A DNA stretch of 64,000 bases from Pyropia yezoensis (lineage: Eukaryota > Rhodophyta > Bangiophyceae > Bangiales > Bangiaceae), in NCBI GenBank assembly GCA_009829735.1, contig CM020620.1, positions 24,712,020 through 24,776,019 of the forward strand, written 5' to 3'. Below, piece by piece: positions 30,917 through 37,429 of this stretch. The first letter of the stretch is position 1; every line of letters begins with the position of its first letter. Below the pieces are notes generated by a model. The model saw nothing but the letters and a program-made list of their open reading frames with translations, was not told the DNA's origin and did no database searches. The translations under genes and the position numbers were made by a program.

Positions 30917-32833
30917 CTAGCGTTCCATATGGCCACCCCCACCACTATAGGGACCGCCCGACCACGAACCCCCAGGGTCGTAGGCCGGTAGCGGAGGGGC
31001 GTAACCCACTCGGGAGGGCCCCGGAGTGGAAGCACTGGGAGGGGCCCGCCGACTCGCGGACCCATCCCCGTCGTAAGATAGATGTCCGGAGGTACTCCCT
31101 CCGTGACGCGGAAGCTGCTGCTGAGTCGACAGCAGCCGTTGGACAAACTCGTGTCCAACCGCGAGGCGAGTGACCTCAGCTGCCAATGACTGTCGTGCCG
31201 TGGCTGAGTCGCCCGACGCGAGGAAGTGACTGACACGCCGGGTGACCCAAGCCAACGTGTCAAGGGAGGCCACGAGTGAGGCCTCCACCGTGGCGTCATA
31301 CATGATGGCTCCCAAGTTGGGAAGCATCTCGCCAACGCCACGCGCAATCGGCATGGGTACCGGAGTTCGGACCCGTAGCGAACCCAACGCCACGTCGGGG
31401 AAGGGCTCGAGGAACTGGAAGGGTGGAGCCTGAGTCGGCTCCACACCCCCCGAGGTCGGAGTCGCGACCCGCGGGGAAGTCGTCGGCACAGCTCGCCCGC
31501 GGCTTCGAGGGGCTCCTCGATGAGCACCACGACGAGTCGTCGCCGATGATGTCGCCCACCCAGAGCCAGGGGGCGACGTAGAGGGAGTAACCCCCTCTGC
31601 GTAGGGAAGGGAAGAGTCCCCCAACCCCTCACGCAAGAACAGCTGTCCCTGCACCAGAGTATGGGTGACATGGACGAACTCCCGGGGTGGCTCACTCTCC
31701 AACCCCGGCTCTGGACGCTTGTTGCGGCGGAGGAAGGGTTCCAGCTGCGCCCAATCGAGTCGATTGTGCAGGGTGACCATACCCTTAAGGAGGAACGGAG
31801 CCAGGTCCCCCGCGCCCAAGGCTAACCAGTGGAAGCCAAGGGTTTCCATACCCTCCACCAGAGCCGGTGGGAGGTGCCACAGGTAACCCCGATGGACTAC
31901 ATCGGAGTACCAGCCCCGAGTCACCACGACCACCCAGTGCGTGGCGAGGTAGGCGAAGACCCGGTTACCCTCCGAGCTGGAGCGTAGCACGGAGCCAAAG
32001 TAGGCAACGAGGAGGGGGATCCGAGCCGGAAACCCACAAGGTACCTCCACTGTCTCCCACCACCCTGGGAGAAAAGGGTACTGGTGCTCACGCTCCTCCA
32101 GAGGTACGTGGGTGAACTCCACCCGCGACCCGTGGATGAGGAAGCCCGAGGAGCCCCGGAGTCGGAACTCCTCTCGCACCACGCCGTGTTGGGCGTGGGC
32201 GTCCTCTCCGCCCAGGTAGGGACGGGGAAGGGCACACCACTCGGTAGACACAACCGCGTGGGTGTCGTCGATCTCCTTGTCGCCCGACCCCAAGGCGAGG
32301 GAGGTTGACAACGCCTGGACTTCAGGCGCGTCCGCCAGGCAGAGTAGCGCTGGTAGGTCGCAGACCACCCCATCAGGTAGAGTCACCTGGTTGGGGTACC
32401 GACGAGTCCGGCGGTACCATACGTCGGTCCGCCGCGGCTCGGGGATGATCAAGTAGACATCCTTGAGCTTGCAGTCGGGAAGCTCCCCGACTGACTTGGG
32501 AGGCGCCCAGGCTCGGGGCCCCATAGGAGGACGGGGCCGCGGCGGGAGTAGCAGCCGTGACTCAGGAAGGCGGGGGATGGGAGTTACATCCCCTTCCGCC
32601 ACCGGGTTGGAAGACCCATCCCCCGGTGGGACCACGGCCGAGGGGGCAGTAGGAGGTGATGGGGCGGGGACGGCTGAGGCGGCCGCCTCCGACCCTCGCC
32701 CGGGACGAGTCGTCTCCATGGCCGACCCCCGGCTGAGAGACTCCTCAGTCCCGAGGGCCTCCTCTCCCGTCCGTCGCTTGTCCGACAGAGACGTCGGAGA
32801 CGGGGACAAAGGCCGACTCGGCTCACCCGCCAT
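30917..32833 (-). CDS. Element 1 antisense accessory ORF, conserved in element 2
   Basis: A long open frame runs on the strand opposite gag-pol, between pol and the 3' LTR. It is open from 33256 to 30917. I chose ATG 32833 (MAGEPSRP) because the part upstream is a 94-bp tandem repeat read as low-complexity; this gives about 638 residues. After a disordered Pro/Ser-rich start it has a first conserved block (VYLIIPEP, then VWYRRTRR, VTLPDGVVCDLPALL). A second block follows (LLVAYFGSVL, then GYLWHLPPALVEGMETLG and LHNRLDWAQLEPFLRR). Near the C-terminus comes a helical block (SLAAEVTRLAVGHEFVQRLL). The same order of blocks appears in the antisense ORFs of element 2, although the DNA is strongly diverged. 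I recognise no known family and no catalytic motif. An antisense transcript must exist for it to be made; its promoter would lie in 33260-33806 or in the LTR. Confidence 0.72.
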   Translation of the reverse strand: MAGEPSRPLSPSPTSLSDKRRTGEEALGTEESLSRGSAMETTRPGRGSEAAASAVPAPSPPTAPSAVVPPGDGSSNPVAEGDVTPIPRLPESRLLLPPRPRPPMGPRAWAPPKSVGELPDCKLKDVYLIIPEPRRTDVWYRRTRRYPNQVTLPDGVVCDLPALLCLADAPEVQALSTSLALGSGDKEIDDTHAVVSTEWCALPRPYLGGEDAHAQHGVVREEFRLRGSSGFLIHGSRVEFTHVPLEEREHQYPFLPGWWETVEVPCGFPARIPLLVAYFGSVLRSSSEGNRVFAYLATHWVVVVTRGWYSDVVHRGYLWHLPPALVEGMETLGFHWLALGAGDLAPFLLKGMVTLHNRLDWAQLEPFLRRNKRPEPGLESEPPREFVHVTHTLVQGQLFLREGLGDSSLPYAEGVTPSTSPPGSGWATSSATTRRGAHRGAPRSRGRAVPTTSPRVATPTSGGVEPTQAPPFQFLEPFPDVALGSLRVRTPVPMPIARGVGEMLPNLGAIMYDATVEASLVASLDTLAWVTRRVSHFLASGDSATARQSLAAEVTRLAVGHEFVQRLLSTQQQLPRHGGSTSGHLSYDGDGSASRRAPPSASTPGPSRVGYAPPLPAYDPGGSWSGGPYSGGGGHMER

Positions 32834-32896
32834 CACGCGACCAACCTTGACCGACTCGGTGAGGTTGAGCACGGGGGGGGACACGACCCACACCCC

Positions 32897-33064
32897 CCAC
32901 CGACAACGAAGAAGCCCGACACAAGGGGCAGCGCGGGGAAGACACAACCCCGCCAACGAGGACAAAGGGGGGGGAACACAACCCACGCCCCCACCGACAA
33001 CGAAGAAGCCCGACACAAGGGGCAGCGCGGGGAAGACACAACCCCGCCAACGAGGACAAAGGAA
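32897..33064. repeat. Direct repeat, period 94 bp
   Basis: A block of about 74 bp beginning CACCGACAACGAAGAAGCCC occurs twice, at about 32897 and 32991. It lies upstream of the likely start of the antisense ORF. Confidence 0.85.
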
Positions 33065-33259
33065 GGGGGAAGACACCACCCCAACCAACGACACCAACCG
33101 CACGGCGGGAAGAGACAGACCCGCCGACGCGAGGGAGCAGCGGCGGGAAGGCACACACCCGCCCGCACACACGAAGGGGAGAGAAGACCCCGCACCGGCG
33201 GCCGAGTCCCACCGCCGGCGACCGAGTGCAACACCCCCAACTCGGGGTGCGCACACCCC

Positions 33260-33793
33260 TCAACCCTGACTAGAAAGGGGGGGAAGGAGTGAGGAACACC
33301 CCGCAGAGAGCCAGCTGGGGGTGGATCGAGCTGAAGGGGGGGACACAACCCGACCCCCCGAGAGCAACCGTACCCCAACTGAAGGGGCAGGTGCAGGTCG
33401 ACGTTCCGAGTGAGAACGTCGACGCCCTACTCCTCCAGTTGAGGGGCAGGGGGTGTGGCGGAGGTACGCCGACACCCAGATTAGGGGGCTCACCCACACG
33501 TGAGTCCACCCGTGGAGCACCCTGACCAGGTGGGGGACGACTTTCCCCCACACCTGTTTCGCGTGGAGGGGGCTCCTCTACCCAGTGTCAGGGCAGAGAG
33601 CGCACCCCACGGAGAGGGACTGCCTCTCCCGGAGGGCCCCGCCGGACGCGAGTGCAACCCCGGCGTAACCCTGGTGCACGCTAGACGCCAGCGATGCACC
33701 GTACTTTGCATCTCAACTCGGGAATTGCATCCTCCTCTCCCGGTCACTGCGACTCGCCGCTGATTGGACGTCCACCGGGACGGCTGGACTTTT
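33260..33793. other. Element 1 3' untranslated segment
   Basis: Sequence between the antisense ORF and the polypurine tract. No gene is seen on either strand. It would hold the upstream region of the antisense transcript. Confidence 0.5.
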
Positions 33794-33806
33794 GAGAAGG
33801 GGGAAA
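33794..33806 (+). other. Element 1 polypurine tract
   Basis: GAGAAGGGGGAAA directly abuts the 3' LTR. This is the expected position and composition for the plus-strand DNA primer. Confidence 0.9.
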
Positions 33807-34345
33807 TGTGGGAGATTGGGCCGGAATTCGGTACCAATACTTTGAAGATTCGGGTCAAGTGGACCTGACCGGAAGTCGAAATTCACCCGACCCACGATGG
33901 TGAAACTTCTGACTTCTGGACGGAAATTCGACTAGGACTTCCGACATACTAGAGCAGGGTAATGCTGCTGGTATTTGTTTCTTGGGATTTTTGCACGGGA
34001 GCCAGACGGATTTCTACGCTTTGAGTTCTTTGCATGTGGAGTGATATGATTGGTTTGTTTGAGGGTTCATTTTCTGAGTGTTTTGAGGGGTTGCGTGAGC
34101 GTGTGAGGAGGGTTGATAAGGAGGGACAGCAAGGCGGGGAGGGCCCACCTTGGCTGGCCAAGCAAGAAAACACCGTCTGGCTCCGACACATCTTGTTCGT
34201 GCCTTGGTGAGTGGACCCGCTCACCACACGCAAGTTCCGTGTTCGGCTGTGTGGAGGTGCTTGCTTCCGGTGTCCCAAGTTGGGATATCGGCAATACTCC
34301 TCTTCCTTCCCTGACTCGGGGTTGGTGCTTGGGAGTACTGCTACA
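33807..34345 (+). repeat. Element 1 3' LTR (539 bp)
   Basis: Same length and, by eye, the same sequence as the 5' LTR. It is followed by the CGAGC target duplication and then by satellite sequence in phase with the left partial unit. Confidence 0.95.
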
Positions 34346-34350
34346 CGAGC
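34346..34350 (+). repeat. Target site duplication of element 1 (right)
   Basis: CGAGC, identical to 24136-24140. Confidence 0.92.
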
Positions 34351-35365
34351 TGTCTGCTCCGCATCTGCGGGGACGCCACGACATTCTGTGCGCTGCATCT
34401 GTGGACGGGAGAGTGCTATGAAAACTCTGAAACGGCATGAGGCGCCCGCCGCCACCTGCTTTCGGCGGCATCTACGCACACACAAAGACAGGAGAGGTCC
34501 GGTGGTGCATGAGCACCATGAATTCGGATTTTCCATATTTTTTGTTTGCACAATCACCAGTCGGATCGCTTTCCGAGCTGTCTGCTCCGCATTTGCGGGG
34601 ACGCCACGACATTCCGTACACAGCATGAGGCGCCCGACGCCACCTGCTTTCGGCGGCATCTGCGCACACGCAAAGACAGGAGAGGGCCGGTGGTGCATGA
34701 GCACCATGAAATCGGATTTTCCATATTTTTTGTTTGCACAATCACCAGTCGGATTCGCCTTCGGAGCTGTCTGCTCCGCGTATGCGGGGACGCCACGACA
34801 TTCTGTGCGCTGCATCTGTGGACGGGAGAGTGCTATGGGAACTCTGACACAGCATGAGGAGCCCGCCGCCACCCGCTTTCGGCGGCATCTGCGCACGCAC
34901 AAAGACAGGAGAGGTCCGGTGGTGCATGAGCACCATGAATTCGGATTTTCCATATTTTCTGTTTGCACAATCACCAGTCGGATCGCTTTCCGAGCTGTCT
35001 GCTCCGCATCTGCGGGGACGCCACGACATTCTGTGCGCTGCATCTGTGGACGGGAGAGTGCTATGAAAACTCTGAAACGGCATGAGGCGCCCGCCGCCAC
35101 CTGCTTTCGGCGGCATCTACGCACACACAAAGACAGGAGAGGTCCGGTGGTGCATGAGCACCATGAATTCGGATTTTCCATATTTTTTGTTTGCACAATC
35201 ACCAGTCGGATCGCTTTCCGAGCTGTCTGCTCCGCATCTGCGGGGACGCCACGACATTCTGTGCGCTGCATCTGTGGACGGGAGAGTGCTATGGGAACTC
35301 TGACACAGCATGAGGCGCTTGCGGCCACCTGCTTTCGGCGGCATCTGCGCACACTCGCAGAGTAG
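34351..35365 (+). repeat. 228-bp satellite array
   Basis: Units start with TGTCTGCTCCGC at 34351, 34579, 34768, 34996 and 35224. Lengths are 228, 189, 228, 228 and a final part of about 140 bp. Units 1 and 4 are almost identical. The short unit lacks about 40 bp and gains one base near its end. Frames are open on both strands across the array because 228 is a multiple of three and the unit has few stops. One plus-strand frame has a zinc-finger-like look (RCICGRE, then TCFRRHLRTHKD), but the short unit switches frame internally, so coding is doubtful. Confidence 0.93.
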
Positions 35366-35436
35366 GAAGGCAGATGATTGTCCGCATTCGGCGTCCCTTA
35401 TTTGGGGCTGTATGTGTCATGTACATCATGATTGTC
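35366..35436. other. Spacer between satellite and right arm
   Basis: About 70 bp with only weak similarity to the matching spacer of the left side. No feature was recognised. Confidence 0.5.
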
Positions 35437-35913
35437 AGTGCATGATTCTGGGCTTCGTGTCAGCGACTGACACGTTTGTCGCGCTTGGGGGCAATCATGA
35501 TCTCTCCCGATGCGGAAAATGTTTGTCGGCTCGATAAAGTGGCATGACAGCCTCTCTCACTGTCTGTCTGGGCGCAGCGCGGCCGGCGTGCGCCCACGGG
35601 CGCCGCATGCGCTACATCCGGCACACCATGGCCAGAAGCACCCCCAGAACCCACTTTTTGTGCGCTGCGCGTGGTGCACGGGCGGGCGTGCGAGGGCCCC
35701 AGCGGGGCCGTCAGACCCCCGAAAAAAGCTTATAACCTCTGTTTTTATTCCAGCCACCACCAGTCCATCCATTCCGCACCACACGCCCACCTCATACCTG
35801 CCGTGGTGACCCTAGACCTTCCTGGCGGCGTTCGTGCTGCTGCCTCTGCTTCCTCACCCCCTGCTCCACACGGCGCCGTCACTGCGACCCGCCCCCCTCC
35901 TGTGCTCCTGCCG
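35437..35913 (+). repeat. Right arm of a long inverted repeat
   Basis: Reverse-complement partner of 23413-23887, with only scattered base differences. It holds the hairpin GTGTCAGCGACTGACAC (35457-35473) and a likely 3' splice site, TTTTTATTCCAG, ending at 35753. It runs directly into the Cys-rich gene. Confidence 0.9.
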
Positions 35914-36807
35914 CCCCACGGCCCCCCGCGACGCCTTTTGTCCGCGTCCCTGTGCTTGTGCAAGCCGATTGCTACGTGTCACGGCGTGTGTATCGACGCA
36001 TCCTGCGAACTTTTCGGGCGGTCCAAGATGGTTTGGTGCTTCCTTTGCGGGCTGGACTCTACGCAGTTTGGCCGCAACCAACGCTCATGCTCCATGCGCA
36101 AGTTTCGGTGTGTCCGGGGGCTGCCGGCCGATCATCCGTTTCGACACCCTGGGCCAGATGTGCCCTGCACCAACCTCAAGTGCTCTCATGCGCGAAAGTG
36201 CGCCAAGTGTCACGACATTGGTCATGACAGCGACACCCTCGAGCTCGACGCGGAGCGCTACGCCATCAACGAGATGTCGAAGGGACGGTCCATCACGAGA
36301 CGAGCCAGCGCAGGGCCCATGAAGGGCATCGACTTCGTCTGCCGAAACGTGGACGATACCAAGGCCGCAAGCATGTGTGCTGGCATCCGAGCCGGCTGCG
36401 CAGCCAGGTTCAACGAGCGGCAAGTCAAGGCATCGTCTGTCGGTTTGATGGCTGGCAACCTCTTTGCGGTTGGCTCTTCCCCCGCGGACACGATCGATTT
36501 GATTGGACAAGGGGAGATCAAATCAAGCACGATGCACAAATCCAACAAGCGGGCGCATGAGTTGGCGATAGGCGGCAGGAAAGCGGGAATGAGCGCTGTT
36601 AATGCTGCCCTGGCTGCCGCAGAGCAGATTCGGCGCGAGAGCAGCAGTGGGAGGCAGGAATTGCACGGAACAGCTCTCACCGAAATTTGGAGGAATCTAT
36701 CGGAGGAACCTGCGGGGGGGGGGGGGGGGGGGGGGGGGGGGCGGGCGGGCTCGCTTCGCTCGCCCGCCCGCCCGGCTGGCCCCGGCCCGTCGGGCACAGC
36801 CGGATAG
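35671..36807 (+). CDS. Cys-rich zinc-binding-type protein of the large element
   Basis: The open frame has no ATG before its cysteine cluster (35671 is GTG). The start is therefore probably in an upstream exon, joined at the TTTTTATTCCAG acceptor ending at 35753. The core (about 35945-36240) is dense in Cys and His: LCLCKPIATCHGVC, DASC, VWCFLCG, RSCSMRKFRC, then VPCTNLKCSHARKCAKCHDIGH. The C-x4-C-x-H-x3-C-x2-C-H arrangement suggests two or more zinc sites. A helical part follows (36300-36640), with VNAALAAAEQIRRE. The frame then enters a 28-nt G run and a GC hairpin before TAG 36805. I recognise no family. Its position beside the orphan ORF, helicase and transposase suggests a DNA-binding role in the same large transposon. 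The 5' part is duplicated in the left arm. Confidence 0.55.
   Translation: MVHGRACEGPSGAVRPPKKAYNLCFYSSHHQSIHSAPHAHLIPAVVTLDLPGGVRAAASASSPPAPHGAVTATRPPPVLLPPHGPPRRLLSASLCLCKPIATCHGVCIDASCELFGRSKMVWCFLCGLDSTQFGRNQRSCSMRKFRCVRGLPADHPFRHPGPDVPCTNLKCSHARKCAKCHDIGHDSDTLELDAERYAINEMSKGRSITRRASAGPMKGIDFVCRNVDDTKAASMCAGIRAGCAARFNERQVKASSVGLMAGNLFAVGSSPADTIDLIGQGEIKSSTMHKSNKRAHELAIGGRKAGMSAVNAALAAAEQIRRESSSGRQELHGTALTEIWRNLSEEPAGGGGGGGGGRAGSLRSPARPAGPGPSGTAG
36714..36775. repeat. G28 run followed by a GC hairpin
   Basis: Twenty-eight consecutive G (36714-36741) run into GCGGGCGGGC, a short spacer and GCCCGCCCGC, an inverted repeat of 10-bp arms. The run is G-quadruplex-prone and the hairpin very stable. 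It lies inside the 3' end of the Cys-rich frame. Confidence 0.9.
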
Positions 36808-37429
36808 CATATAGATTTCAGACCTCAGCTCTGCGCCAGGCGCGCAGCGGTAGAATCGTGTACATACGGGCCAGAGGCAAGAGAGCATTTTGTCGTCAAG
36901 TGATTGACGACCACACGAGATACGATTGCGAGACAGTGCCAGCGTCACTGGCGGTCCTCGTCCTGACGCTTCGATCTGTTCCGGCGCTACGCAGTGCGCC
37001 TTCGACAACGTGTCCAGGACCCTTTCCGCGATCATACAGTATGGACGTGGTGCAGCCCGAGCGTGTGTACCTCTTTCTCTGTATGCGTGTCGAGTGCAGC
37101 GAACCCCTTTACAAGCGCTGTTTCTTGTGTGCCTTACACTGATCGCGGTTACTCCGCCACCCGCCTGTCAGATACGACGCTGTTCGCGCCATTTATTCTT
37201 GACGGCGTGACGCACCGGGCAACTCTCTCCACGTACGTATGTGCTATCCTTTGAGGGATGTGGGACCGCTTTTTTGACGCCACAATGCCGTACGTCTGAT
37301 GTGGCCGGGACTGGAACGCTAAGACGGAACCATCGTTGAGAGGTTGCTGACCGTGTCCTGCTACATCCTACTCCCCGTACAGCTTGCCTTCTACTTCTGG
37401 ATGGATTGCTTTATACCAGTCCAGAGTGA
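36808..37429. other. No supported gene (intergenic)
   Basis: Spacer between two plus-strand genes, with normal composition. No motif or start-competent conserved frame is seen. It probably holds the promoter of the 965-residue gene. Confidence 0.5.

Larger units (their letters stand above)
24141..34345 (+). mobile_element. Element 1: complete Ty3/gypsy chromovirus-type retrotransposon
   Basis: A 10,205-bp element with 539-bp LTRs (TGTGGGAG...CTGCTACA), primer-binding site, gag, pol in the -1 frame, a polypurine tract and a 5-bp target duplication. The pol order is protease, reverse transcriptase, RNase H, integrase, chromodomain. That order, with integrase after RNase H, defines Ty3/gypsy, and the chromodomain points to chromoviruses. 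No stop interrupts gag or pol, and the two LTRs look identical by eye, so the insertion is recent. Unusually, about 3 kb lies between pol and the 3' LTR and holds a long antisense ORF with a homologue in element 2. Confidence 0.95.

Noticed and set aside
32463-33269. Plus-strand frame of 268 codons in element 1, downstream of pol, as a possible env-like gene
   Set aside because: Low-complexity Arg/Pro/Thr sequence, antisense to the conserved ORF, with no signal peptide or membrane segment.
33949-35352. Minus-strand frame of 467 codons through the 3' LTR and satellite
   Set aside because: It crosses the LTR/satellite boundary of a recent insertion, so it cannot be an inherited gene.
34351-35365. 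CRISPR-like array
   Set aside because: Units are 189-228 bp direct tandem repeats without unique spacers, in a eukaryotic context.
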